NCBI RefSeq assembly: GCF_014199985.1
Contig: NZ_JACHOS010000028.1
Coordinates: 1 to 42,590, forward strand
Length of the DNA stretch: 42,590 bases
Reading direction: 5' to 3'
Origin: Methylorubrum rhodesianum
GTDB lineage: Bacteria; Pseudomonadota; Alphaproteobacteria; Rhizobiales; Beijerinckiaceae
Position 1 is the first letter of the stretch, and every line of letters starts with the position of its first letter. Positions 34,108-42,532 of this stretch are shown piece after piece. The notes below the pieces were generated by a model. That model was given only the letters and a program-made list of their open reading frames with translations. It ran no database searches and was not told the origin of the DNA. The translations under genes and the position numbers were made by a program.

Positions 34108-34332
34108 ATGCCCGATTCGCGCCCGCTGTTCATACCAAAGCGCTCCCCGCTGGAGTTCGCCCTGCGTGGACCGATCACGCATGGCGAGTTGGTGAGCCCG
34201 CTCCGGCAGCAAGGCATCAACAATCCAGCCAACGTGCGGCTTGCCTCACTGGGAGACGACGGCTCCATCAGTATGATCCGCCATGATGAACAGCCGAACG
34301 GCAGGCTCAGGGATCAACCTGCGATGACGTGA
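34108..34332 (+). pseudogene. C-terminal fragment of a DUF421/YetF-type membrane protein
   Basis: RGPITHGELVSPLRQQGINN followed by PANVRLASLGDDGSISMIRH matches the cytoplasmic C-terminal domain of DUF421 (YetF-like) proteins, where xITxEELxSxLRxxGVxDxxxVRxAxLExDGxISVI is conserved. The membrane-spanning N-terminal domain is missing. The start at ATG 34108 is only a convenience. It overlaps no other gene and appears to be a leftover. Confidence 0.6.
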
Positions 34333-34657
34333 GACGGCGCGCAACTCAGAATGGCTGTCGTCGACTGATAGACAGCTGTTTGTAGATCGAGGTTACAGGG
34401 TCGGCTCCTGGAGCGTTGCCATTGAAACGGTGCGCGAGCTCTCGATCCTATCCGGACCTTCGAAGGGTTGCCTTCGAAGGTCCGGATGGGGTTGAAAGCG
34501 GCGACTCAGCCCCTGTCGGCCCAAGGTCGGCTCATGGCGCAAATCAGACTGACGCGCCGGCAATTTGATAGGCTACACCGAGGCCGATGCGGCAGGCGCT
34601 TGCCTCTATCTTGGCTCAGGATGAACTTGAGGAGTTGCAGGCTCGAAGAGGCGCCTC
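34333..34657. other. Intergenic stretch with a long perfect inverted repeat
   Basis: 325 bases without a gene, between the DUF421 fragment and the BrkB-type gene. Apart from the inverted repeat at 34451-34486 I see no element. The promoter of the BrkB-type gene is expected here. Confidence 0.45.
34451..34486. repeat. Perfect 16-bp inverted repeat with a 4-base loop
   Basis: TCCGGACCTTCGAAGG (34451-34466) and CCTTCGAAGGTCCGGA (34471-34486) are exact reverse complements separated by GTTG. Each arm contains the palindrome CCTTCGAAGG. There is no T-run after it. It could be a terminator-like hairpin, a protein binding site, or the end of a mobile element. Confidence 0.9.
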
Positions 34658-35701
34658 ATGCACCAGGACGAGGCGGACGGCGAGGATTGGCGCTCCGTCA
34701 GCACGCGACTGCCTGACGAGAGAAGCATCGGCATCGCACGCATGCGATCGCAGGAGCCCGGCCGTGGCCGCATGGCGGAGCAGCCGAGTGAGATCCCGGC
34801 TCTCGGCTGGCGTGACATCGTCTGGCGCGTCATTCTTTCCCTGCCGCGTGACCGGGTCTTGGCCACGGCCGGCAGCGTCGCGTTCTTCGCCCTGCTCGTG
34901 ATCTTTCCGGCACTGGCCACGATCGTCTCGCTCTACGGCCTGTTCTCGGATCCGGCAGCCATCGCGCAACACCTGAGTCTGCTCACCGGCGTGTTGCCGA
35001 ACGGCGTGCTCGACCTGTTGTCCGAACAACTCGTGCGCATCGCCCGGCAGAGTACCGGCGCGCTCAGCACTGCCTCTCTCCTCAGCCTGATCACCGCCTT
35101 CTGGAGTGCAAACTCAGGCGTTAGCGCGCTGTTCGACGCGCTCAACGTGATTTACCGCGAGCGCGAGAAGCGCTCGCTGGCTCGCTTCTACGCGACGACC
35201 TGTCTGTTCACCTTGAGCGGTGTTATGTTCGTACTCGCCGCGACCAGCATGGTGGTGGTTCTGCCGGTCGTGCTGAACCGCATCGGCTTGGGAGGACTCG
35301 CCGATACCGCGCTGCGCGTCGTGCGCTGGCCGGCCCTGCTCATCCTTGTCAGCCTCAGCTTGTCCCTGACCTACCGCTACGGCCCTAGCCGGCGCGAGGC
35401 AAAATGGCGCTGGATCAGTTGGGGCAGCGTCATCGCCGCACTCTCCTGGGTCTGCGCCTCCGTCCTGTTCTCATGGTACGTGGCGAGCTTCGACAGCTAC
35501 AATCGTGTGTATGGCTCGCTCGGCGCCGGTGTCGGCTTCATGACCTGGATCTGGCTCTCGGTCGTGATCGCGCTTCTCGGAGCGGAGCTGAACGCCGAGA
35601 TGGAGCGTCAGACGGCCCGCGACAGCACCACGGGGCGACCCAAGCCGCTCGGATCACGGCGTGCATTTGCGGCTGACACCGTAGGTCCACCGCAGGGGTG
35701 A
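34658..35701 (+). CDS. YihY/BrkB-family inner-membrane protein
   Basis: 347 residues from ATG 34658, with AGAGG upstream; inner ATGs (34742, 34772) are possible because the first 45 residues are polar and low in conservation. About six hydrophobic segments follow. Family features are visible: GSVAFFALLVIFPALATIVS, LISLITAFWSANSGVSALF (seen after STASLL), the segment DALNVIYREREKRSLARFY, then GPSRREAKWRWISWGSVIAA and DSYNRVYGSLGAGVGFMTWI. YNxxYGSLGxxxxxMxWxW is the BrkB/YihY signature. The family was once called ribonuclease BN. Its molecular role, perhaps in transport or envelope integrity, is not settled. Confidence 0.88.
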   Translation: MHQDEADGEDWRSVSTRLPDERSIGIARMRSQEPGRGRMAEQPSEIPALGWRDIVWRVILSLPRDRVLATAGSVAFFALLVIFPALATIVSLYGLFSDPAAIAQHLSLLTGVLPNGVLDLLSEQLVRIARQSTGALSTASLLSLITAFWSANSGVSALFDALNVIYREREKRSLARFYATTCLFTLSGVMFVLAATSMVVVLPVVLNRIGLGGLADTALRVVRWPALLILVSLSLSLTYRYGPSRREAKWRWISWGSVIAALSWVCASVLFSWYVASFDSYNRVYGSLGAGVGFMTWIWLSVVIALLGAELNAEMERQTARDSTTGRPKPLGSRRAFAADTVGPPQG

Positions 35702-35942
35702 GGCCGTTCGCTGGCACTCAGCACGTGTGTTGGGACGTGCGGACCTCTCATGAGACGTTAGCTATGCCCCACCCCTACTCCTGACCCCTTCCGGACCTTC
35801 TGCTCTGCCAGTTGGGATGTCGCCTGAGGAGGCAGCGGACGCAGCCGGCCGCGACCATTTCGTCTGTTGCACTGTTTGCGAGCTGGACGCCGTCGGACGT
35901 GCGGGCTCGACTCGTGGTGACATCACGACACTCCAAACCGAC

Positions 35943-38303
35943 CTAAGCCGCTGCTTTTTGGCCAACTAGGAATGCGACGAAGTCCGCTGACGGCAGCGGG
36001 CGGCTGACGTGGTAGCCCTGCACCTGACTGCACTGTTCCGACGCCACGAACGCGTACTGCTCGGCCGTCTCGACGCCTTCGACTGTGGTCGTCATGCCAA
36101 GGCACGAGCCCATGGTGATGATGGCCCGAACGATGGCAGCGCTCTCAGCGTCGGCGGGTAGTTGGCGGACAAACGAGCGGTCGACCTTGATCTTGTCGAA
36201 GGGGAACCGGCGCAGGTAGCTTAGCGAGGAGTAGCCGGTGCCGAAATCGTCCATGGCAAGGCCGACGCCGGCAGCCTTGAGGCGGGACAACATCATCAGC
36301 GTTCGCTCCTCGTCGTCGAACATGACGCCCTCCGTGATCTCGAGTTCCAGCCGACGGGCGGGCAGACCCGTTTCTCGAAGGATGTCCTCGATAGCCTCCG
36401 GCAGCCTGTCATCGCGGAACTGGACAGGGGATAGGTTGACCGCGACCTTGATCGCATTCGGCCATCGCGTCGCATCGCTGCACGCGGTTCGCAGTACCCA
36501 GGCGCCGAGTGGCATGATGAGGCCCGTCTCCTCGGCGAGCGGGATGAAGTCGGCCGGAGAGACAAGCCCGCGGCGGGGATGGCGCCAGCGGACCAGGGCC
36601 TCCGCTGCCGTCACTCGCCCGGAATGCGCATCGACTAGCGGCTGATAATGCAGCTCGAACTCGCCAGCCTTCAAGGCACGGCGCATGTCGGTCTCTAGGG
36701 TCCGGCGCGCCTCGACCCGCTCGGCCAAGGCGGGCTCGAAGATCCTGAACCGTGCCTTGCCCTCCGCCTTGGCCTGGTAGAGCGCGAGGTCAGCATTGCG
36801 CAGGAGTTGTTCCGGATCGGACCCATCCTGCGGCGCCAGGGCGACGCCGACGCTGGCGCCGACATTGACCAGTTGCCCGTCCAACAGGAAGGGACGGTCC
36901 ATCACCTCGACGATGCGCGCGGCCAAGCACTGCGGTCCGCCGCGCTCCTGCACGCTGAGCGCAAGGACAGCGAACTCGTCGCCGCCTAGGCGCCCGACCA
37001 TGTCGACTTCGGAGATGACCGACCGCAGCCGTTCCGCGACCTTGCGGAGCAGGGCATCGCCCATGGCGTGGCCGAGGACGTCGTTGACGAACTTGAACCG
37101 GTCCAGATCGAGCATGAGGACGGCAAAGCCTCGCCCACTCTCTCGGAGGACGGCCGCGCGTTGCGCCAGCACGTCGCCGAGGCGGGCTCGGTTCGGGAGC
37201 CCCGTGAGAGCATCCGTGAAGGCCAGTGTGCGCATGCGCGCCTCGGTGTGTAGCCGCTCGCGTTGATCGCGGATCGCAACCACGGTCTGGCACTTACGGC
37301 CGAGCAGCACGTCCTTGCGCAGCACGCGCACAGGCAGGGATTGGCCGTCGGCGGCGGCTAGTTCAGTGTCACGCTCTTCCTGCTCCGGAAGATCGGCCAA
37401 CACGAGGCCCGGCAGCAGCGCCGACAGGTGGCGGCCGGTCAGCTCGGCCTGCGTCAGGCCGGACAGCCGTTCGAGGCTGTGGTTGGCGGTCGCGATGACC
37501 TCGCCGTTGCAGACCGCAAGGCCTTCCAGAGCTATGTTGGCGAGGTTGCGCAGGCGCTGCTGATCCTGCCGCGCTTGCGCCCGCGCATGCAGGGTCAAGC
37601 GCAGACCGACGAAAGCCAAGATCACCAACGCGAGAGAGATGGCCGCGAGGACCGGCGCGATCGTGGCGGGCGCGACGGCGGTCACCGGAAGCGCAACCTC
37701 CGGATCGAAGATCAGGGTTACCGCGGACATGCCGCCGATGTGCAGGACGACGATGGCAGCGATCAGCAGCGGAGCGCCCAATCGGCGCAGGCCGCGGTTG
37801 CGTTCACCTGCCAGCACCAGCGCGAGGCCGAACAGTGCGAGACTCATCAGGCAGGATCCGGCAACGAGGGACATGTCCCATGCAACCTGCCCCGTCACTT
37901 GGTAGGAGGCTTGGCCGAGATAGTGCAGGGCCGTGATACCGAGGCCGAGAATCAGCCCGGCTGCGAGCCGCCTGAGACGATGCCGCCGGCCGACGACGAG
38001 CGCCATGCCGAGGCCGATTCCACCGATTCCGGCCAGCAGGGACAAGGTGGTCATGATCGGCTCGAAGCCTGCCGCCATGCCTGGATCGAACGCGAGTAGC
38101 GCGATCATGTGGGTCGCCCAAGCAGTGCAGCCGGCGGCGACGATGCTGATGCCGGCCCAGTTGCGGCGTGCCGCACCCTCCGACCGACCTGCTTGGTTGG
38201 CGACGGCGAAGGAGGCGTAGATGCCCGCGACGCAGATAAAACCTGCCACAAGCATCAGCCGAGGGTCATGCGCCTGCGTAACACAGGTTAGTATTGACTG
38301 CAT
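35943..38303 (-). CDS. MHYT-PAS-GGDEF-EAL cyclic-di-GMP signalling protein
   Basis: 786 residues from ATG 38303, with GGAGGTCG just upstream; the frame is open further up but non-coding in character. The N-terminal MHYT-type sensor (about 10-250) has about seven spans with paired His/Met motifs (WATHMIALLAF, ALHYLGQ, VLHIGGMSAV), which may bind metal. A PAS-like region follows (about 265-370). The GGDEF domain has the intact site GRLGGDEFAVL (about 440) and the EAL domain has AAEALVRWRHP (about 567) and DDFGTGYSSLSYLRRFPFDK. Both catalytic signatures look complete, so synthesis and breakdown of c-di-GMP are both possible. EPS production is commonly controlled by c-di-GMP, but the link to the nearby EPS locus is inference. 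Confidence 0.93.
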   Translation of the reverse strand: MQSILTCVTQAHDPRLMLVAGFICVAGIYASFAVANQAGRSEGAARRNWAGISIVAAGCTAWATHMIALLAFDPGMAAGFEPIMTTLSLLAGIGGIGLGMALVVGRRHRLRRLAAGLILGLGITALHYLGQASYQVTGQVAWDMSLVAGSCLMSLALFGLALVLAGERNRGLRRLGAPLLIAAIVVLHIGGMSAVTLIFDPEVALPVTAVAPATIAPVLAAISLALVILAFVGLRLTLHARAQARQDQQRLRNLANIALEGLAVCNGEVIATANHSLERLSGLTQAELTGRHLSALLPGLVLADLPEQEERDTELAAADGQSLPVRVLRKDVLLGRKCQTVVAIRDQRERLHTEARMRTLAFTDALTGLPNRARLGDVLAQRAAVLRESGRGFAVLMLDLDRFKFVNDVLGHAMGDALLRKVAERLRSVISEVDMVGRLGGDEFAVLALSVQERGGPQCLAARIVEVMDRPFLLDGQLVNVGASVGVALAPQDGSDPEQLLRNADLALYQAKAEGKARFRIFEPALAERVEARRTLETDMRRALKAGEFELHYQPLVDAHSGRVTAAEALVRWRHPRRGLVSPADFIPLAEETGLIMPLGAWVLRTACSDATRWPNAIKVAVNLSPVQFRDDRLPEAIEDILRETGLPARRLELEITEGVMFDDEERTLMMLSRLKAAGVGLAMDDFGTGYSSLSYLRRFPFDKIKVDRSFVRQLPADAESAAIVRAIITMGSCLGMTTTVEGVETAEQYAFVASEQCSQVQGYHVSRPLPSADFVAFLVGQKAAA

Positions 38304-38774
38304 CTCGACCTCCGCTGGAGATCGTGATAGCCGCAGCCTTAAAAGAGAGTCTGTTTTATTGGTTAAAACTTGCTTCTCTATAGTGCATGATGACGCAGTG
38401 AGCCAAGCAAGGCTGTTCAGTCTTGATCTATGTATTATATCAACGATGATGACGCCGCGAAGGGCCATGGCCGCTGCAGGCTGCGGAACAGGTACTAAAA
38501 TTTGTGCGGTGGCAAACTCACGAGCCTTCGCGCCAATAAGTGACACGCGTCGAGCTGCCTCTGGATGTTTTTCGCACAATCTGCTGTGACGCCGACTGCT
38601 CCGCATCACTGCCATGCGGCCCTAGGCGTCACTTAGCCAAGCTTCTCCATCTACAAGGACCCGCTCGTTGTCAGCGGAGGGACATCGTTCCCGCGTCTGA
38701 TCGTACCCATTCTCCGTTTTGAGCAGCGGCCTTAACACAGAGCCGCCCGTCAAAGCGGACCGGCTGTGCATGTT
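38304..38774. other. Divergent intergenic region of two signalling genes
   Basis: 471 bases between the GGDEF-EAL gene (minus) and the GAF-HTH gene (plus). The part next to 38303 is AT-rich (around 38335-38450, e.g. GTTTTATTGGTTAAAAC) and should contain the promoter of the GGDEF-EAL gene. No gene is supported. Confidence 0.45.
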
Positions 38775-39590
38775 ATGATCAAGACCGCATTCACATCACC
38801 GATGCCGCCGAGGCAGAACGAGAGCCGGCGCCTTGCAGCGCTCCATCGTCTCCAGTTGCTCGACACACCGCCCGCTCCGGCCTTCGACCGCATCACTCAG
38901 CTCGCTCAGTCGCTCTTCGATGTCCCGATCGCACTCATCTCGCTCCTTGATGAAGACCGGCAATGGTTCAAGGCCAAATGCGGCCTGAACGTCCCTGGCA
39001 CACCGCGGGAGCAGGCGTTCTGTAACTACACAATCCTGCACAACAGCGTGTTCGTGGTTTCCGATGCCCGCGCGCATGCTGACTTCGCCTTGAACCCGCT
39101 GGTGACCGGGGAGCCGTTCATCCGTTTCTATGCTGGCGCGCCTCTCGTCGTCGCACCGGAAATCAGGATCGGCTCACTGTGCATTATCGGCAGACAGCCA
39201 CGCACCTTCAGCGATGAGGATCGGTGGCTGCTAGCGCGACTGGCTCAAATTGTTACAGATGAAATCTGGCTGACAAGTCTTGCATCTGGACAGGGTCGGA
39301 TACCGCCTGATTCCCGGCAGCTCGAACGCAGTTCCGCAGTATCTTCTGTGATCACCGGCGTGCAGGTTCGTGCCGCCAGGGCGATGCTCGGTTGGTCCAT
39401 CGACGAGCTCAGCCTGAAAACCGGTCTCTCAGCAAACACGATCAAGCGAGTAGAGGCTGATGATCAAAGCCGGCCGAGCAGCCGCTCCACGACAACTAAA
39501 GTTAAGGAGGTCTTGGAAGGCGAAGGAGTTCTCTTTATCGGCCACGGCGCAGCCGCCCCAGGTGTACAACTTGTGCGAAAACTTGATTAG
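38775..39590 (+). CDS. GAF domain fused to a C-terminal XRE-type helix-turn-helix
   Basis: 271 residues from ATG 38775; an in-frame GTG at 38766 is an alternative. The N-terminal half is a GAF domain: RLAALHRLQLLDTPPAPAFD, RITQLAQSLFDVPIALISLL, DEDRQWFKAKCGL, FCNYTI and FYAGAPLVV. The DTPPxxxFDRIT and DxDRQWFKxxxGL motifs are characteristic of stand-alone sensory GAF proteins. Residues about 190-265 are a helix-turn-helix: VQVRAARAMLGWSIDELSLK, TGLSANTIKRVEAD, then LEGEGVLFIGH...GVQLVRK, as in XRE-like regulators of rhizobia. It should sense a small molecule or redox state and bind DNA. It lies between the c-di-GMP protein and a chemoreceptor. Confidence 0.85.
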   Translation: MIKTAFTSPMPPRQNESRRLAALHRLQLLDTPPAPAFDRITQLAQSLFDVPIALISLLDEDRQWFKAKCGLNVPGTPREQAFCNYTILHNSVFVVSDARAHADFALNPLVTGEPFIRFYAGAPLVVAPEIRIGSLCIIGRQPRTFSDEDRWLLARLAQIVTDEIWLTSLASGQGRIPPDSRQLERSSAVSSVITGVQVRAARAMLGWSIDELSLKTGLSANTIKRVEADDQSRPSSRSTTTKVKEVLEGEGVLFIGHGAAAPGVQLVRKLD

Positions 39591-39734
39591 ATCAAAGATC
39601 AATTTGGCAGTTAACTACCTTTTAGGGCCTGATTGCCCATCTTAGGCAACAGCAGACCGCCTGGCGGCAGAGCGGCGCTCCGGTCCCTCACAGGGGCGTG
39701 GCTCAATCGAAAACGCCGCTTCTAGGATGGATGC

Positions 39735-41432
39735 ATGTCGCTGTTCTCTCGCGGCGATCATGCCGTGCTGCACGCGGTAGGCTGTGCGCAGGGCATGGTG
39801 GAGTTGACGCCGGCCGGCACAGTATCAGGCGCCAACCCGCGCTATCTCAATCTACTCGGCTATTCACTCGACGAGCTGCGTGGCCGCTCGCTCGAAGCCG
39901 TTTTAGATCCGCACGAGGCAAGAAGCGGGGACCAGCAGAAACTTTGGGCGGCCGTCGTTCAGGGTGAAGCTCGGACATCATGCTCACGGCACCTCACCAA
40001 ACACGGCAGCGAGGTCTGGCTGCAGGTCAGCTACTGCCCGGTCCTCGACCGTGCCGGCCGGGCGACGAAGATCATCCAGCTCTCGGTGGATGTCACCGCA
40101 CAGCAACAGCGCAGTGCCGATCAGGCAGCCGTTCTTCAGGCCATCAGCTGCTCGCGGGCCTCGATCGAGTTCGCTCTCGACGGCACCATCCTCACGGCCA
40201 ACGCCAACTTCCTCAACACCGTGGGCTACAGCCTAGGGGAGGTCCAAGGCCGGCACCACAGCCTGTTTGTCGACCCCGCTGAGTGTGGCAGCCAAGCCTA
40301 TCGCGACTTCTGGGCAGCGCTGGCGCGCGGTGAGTTCCAGCGCGCCGAGTACAAGCGCTTCGGCAAGGGCGGACGGGAGATCTGGCTGCAGGCGATCTAC
40401 AATCCAATCTGCGATAGCCAGGGCAAGCCCTACAAAGTCGTGAAGTTCGCGACCGATGTCACGCAGGACAGGCTGCGCCGCGCAGACGTGGCAGGACAGA
40501 TTGCGGCCATTAACCGGTCCCAGGGCGTCATCCACTTCGACATGGACGGCACGATCCTCGACGCCAATGAAAACTTCCTCGGCGTCGTCGGCTACCGCCT
40601 AGACGAGGTCCGTGGTCAGCACCATCGGACCTTCGTCGAGCCGTCTCACGCCCAGTCAGCGGAGTACCTGCAGCTATGGGAGGCGCTCCGGCGCGGTGAG
40701 TACCAGGCCGGCGTGTTCAAGCGCCTTGGCAAGGGCGGACGAGCCGTCTGGATCCAGGCCAGCTACAACCCGATCTTCGATGCGGATGGTCAGCCGTTCA
40801 AGGTCGTGAAGTACGCGACTGACATCACCGCCAAGACGGCGGCTCAGCACGCGGCGACTGGTGCCTCAGGCCAGACGCTGATGAACGTACAGACTGTCGC
40901 CTCGGCAGCGGAGGAACTGAGTGCTTCGATTGGCGAGATCGCCCAGAGCCTGGCTCGCTCGCGCGGCGAGGTGGACGCCATCCACGATCAGACCATCGTC
41001 GCGGACCGCTCCACAGCGAAGCTGAAGGACGCCGCAGCCTCGATGAACGGCGTCGTGCAACTCATCCAGGGTGTTGGGCAGCAGATCAATTTGCTGGCCC
41101 TCAATGCAACGATCGAGGCGGCGCGGGCTGGCGAAGCCGGGCGCGGCTTTGCTGTGGTTGCCGGCGAGGTGAAGAACCTGTCGAATCAGGTGACGCAGGC
41201 GACGAGTCGGATTGCCCAAGACATCCATGGGATGCAGGGGATCGCGGAAGAGGTAGTTGCTGCTCTGCTCTCGATTGTACAAGCGCTTGAGTCGGTACGG
41301 GAGACGGTGACCGGTGTGGCCTCGGCGGTCGAGGAGCAAAGCGCCGTCACTCAGGAGATTTCGTCCAGCATGCAGACGGCCGCCCAGGGTGTCAGCGAGA
41401 TCAACACCAGCCTGCAGGCCCTGACGGGCTGA
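39735..41432 (+). CDS. Soluble triple-PAS methyl-accepting chemotaxis protein
   Basis: 565 residues. Three PAS/PAC modules run in tandem (about 15-125, 135-250, 258-370), each with a pattern such as IEFALDGTILTANANFLNTV, GYSLGEVQGRHHSLFVDP and KRFGKGGREIWLQAIYNPI, then KVVKFATDVT. The C-terminal signalling domain (about 385-565) has LLALNATIEAARAGEAGRGF followed by AVVAGEVKNLS, the conserved hairpin tip of MCPs that contacts CheA and CheW. There is no membrane span, so it is cytoplasmic. The signalling domain is short, and adaptation sites are hard to place. Aer-like energy or redox sensing is plausible; cofactors cannot be told from the sequence. Confidence 0.92.
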   Translation: MSLFSRGDHAVLHAVGCAQGMVELTPAGTVSGANPRYLNLLGYSLDELRGRSLEAVLDPHEARSGDQQKLWAAVVQGEARTSCSRHLTKHGSEVWLQVSYCPVLDRAGRATKIIQLSVDVTAQQQRSADQAAVLQAISCSRASIEFALDGTILTANANFLNTVGYSLGEVQGRHHSLFVDPAECGSQAYRDFWAALARGEFQRAEYKRFGKGGREIWLQAIYNPICDSQGKPYKVVKFATDVTQDRLRRADVAGQIAAINRSQGVIHFDMDGTILDANENFLGVVGYRLDEVRGQHHRTFVEPSHAQSAEYLQLWEALRRGEYQAGVFKRLGKGGRAVWIQASYNPIFDADGQPFKVVKYATDITAKTAAQHAATGASGQTLMNVQTVASAAEELSASIGEIAQSLARSRGEVDAIHDQTIVADRSTAKLKDAAASMNGVVQLIQGVGQQINLLALNATIEAARAGEAGRGFAVVAGEVKNLSNQVTQATSRIAQDIHGMQGIAEEVVAALLSIVQALESVRETVTGVASAVEEQSAVTQEISSSMQTAAQGVSEINTSLQALTG

Positions 41433-41760
41433 GGGAGTTTAAGACCAGGAACATGCTTGCGGCGCCTTGTGGCCTCTGCCGCGCGCCGTTGAGAGTTCCA
41501 TATCGGCTGCGAACGCTCAGAGTGCTGAGGCGCTAGGGGGGCTGTCGCCGGCCTATCGCTCAGCCGCGAGTTTAAACGTTTGGAAGCCACACTTCCGCAG
41601 ATAAGTCTGCTTACGAAGCAACAGCGGACCTGCCGCACGAGGGCGAATGTCTGCTGATGGCGCACAGCCGAACAACCGACATGCAAACTCTTGACCCCTA
41701 GAGCCATGCCCGAGCGGTTTGGGACGGTTGGAGAGTCGGGATGTCGAGGGGTGAAGGGGG
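41433..41760. other. Intergenic stretch before the IS630 relic
   Basis: 328 bases with no recognisable gene. A GTTTAAACGTTT AT-rich spot lies at about 41570. The part from 41640 reads GAATGTCTGCTGATGG..., which resembles eroded repeated DNA of this group of bacteria. The left end of the IS630-type element probably lies close to 41700. Confidence 0.35.
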
Positions 41761-42000
41761 ATGCCGATGCCTTCACCCTTGTCCGTCGATCTCCGCCAGC
41801 GTGTCGTCTCTGCTGTTTCGGAGGGCGCGTCCTGTCATCCGGCGGCAGCCCGGTTCGGGGTTAGCGTGTCCACCTTGATGTTGGGCAGCGACGCGGCTTG
41901 GGACAAGCTGCGGCCCTACGGAATCAAGCGGATCGTCGAGCGGCATCCGACAGAGGCGGCGAAGATCATCGTCGGCGAGCGCGAGATCCAGGTGCGCTGA
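41761..42000 (+). pseudogene. IS630-family transposase N-terminal remnant joined to an unrelated tail
   Basis: The first 38 residues (PLSVDLRQRVVSAVSEGASC, then HPAAARFGVSVST) are the N-terminal helix-turn-helix of IS630-family transposases. After GVSVST the expected xRWxxRxRxxGS continuation is absent. Instead 41 unrelated residues follow in frame (GSDAAWDKLRPYGIKRIVER...) to a stop at 41998-42000. A deletion or recombination next to codon 38 is the simplest explanation. I do not recognise the tail. Confidence 0.7.
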
Positions 42001-42125
42001 CCAAGCGCCGAGGGATCCGCCAGCGCACGGCAGGGGCTGCATTATTTCGGCCCGACTGCTGGACCTAGACGGTGCTACGCAATCTTGTGACTCGCATTTG
42101 CCGCCAGTGTCGGCATTTAAGCGAT

Positions 42126-42332
42126 ATGAAGATCCTCGCGACTTATTTTCGAGCAAAGGCCGAGCTCTGCCGGGAGTTGGCAGATATCCTATCCGACCAA
42201 CGAAATCACGTTGCTTCAAAACTTCGCAGCATGGCTGACGAATTTGAGCAGAACGCGAGCGTTCTCGAGGACCGGCTTGCAGATGAGGGGGAGGCGGAAG
42301 AAGTACAGAGTAATGAGCCCGACCACCACTGA
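42126..42332 (+). CDS. Small helical hypothetical protein (68 aa)
   Basis: Start taken at ATG 42126 (MKILATYFRAKAELCRELAD); an upstream in-frame ATG at 42072 adds Arg/Cys-rich residues and is less likely. The sequence is amphipathic and probably two helices: YFRAKAELCRELADIL, then VASKLRSMADEFEQNASVLE, then an acidic tail EGEAEEVQSNEPDHH. Similar small proteins of the type Y-x-x-K-A-x-x-C-R-x-L-A-D are frequent in Methylobacterium and rhizobia, with no known function. Confidence 0.6.
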   Translation: MKILATYFRAKAELCRELADILSDQRNHVASKLRSMADEFEQNASVLEDRLADEGEAEEVQSNEPDHH

Positions 42333-42380
42333 TCTATAGACATCCGAAGGATAGGCGGATCCTTCAGCGAGGACAGAGGC

Positions 42381-42458
42381 ATGGCGACAGGCGCCAGCAA
42401 TGATGATTGCATGGCCAAGGTGCGGAAGCGGATGCTCGCGGCGGCGCGGGGAGATTGA
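42381..42458 (+). CDS. Possible 25-residue peptide
   Basis: ATG 42381 follows GAGGACAGAGGC, which could serve as a ribosome binding site. The frame encodes MATGASNDDCMAKVRKRMLA and stops at 42456-42458. It is very short, with no family match. It lies 48 bases behind the helical hypothetical gene, so it may be translated from the same message or be chance. Confidence 0.25.
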   Translation: MATGASNDDCMAKVRKRMLAAARGD

Positions 42459-42462
42459 AACG

Positions 42463-42493
42463 AAAAACCCCGCCGCGGCTGAGCCGGGCGGGG
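42463..42493 (-). terminator. Rho-independent terminator for a minus-strand transcript
   Basis: A run of five A (42463-42467) precedes a strong hairpin: CCCCGCC and CGGC pair with GCCG and GGCGGGG around TGA, with one bulged G. On the minus strand this is a GC-rich stem followed by TTTTT. It should end a transcript coming from the right of the window. Confidence 0.7.
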
Positions 42494-42512
42494 TAAGTCT
42501 GCCATGTAAGTC

Positions 42513-42532
42513 AAAACCCGCTGAAGGGCGGG
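42513..42532 (-). terminator. Second hairpin with T-run on the minus strand
   Basis: AAAA (42513-42516), then CCCGC (42517-42521) pairing with GCGGG (42528-42532). Read on the minus strand it is a short GC stem followed by TTTT. It lies 20 bases from the first terminator, so the two act in tandem on a gene beyond the right edge. Confidence 0.5.

Noticed and set aside
35817..35969. Possible 50-residue peptide starting MSPEEAADAAGRDHF
   Set aside because: It runs into the 3' end of the GGDEF-EAL gene on the other strand, has no ribosome binding site and no known family.
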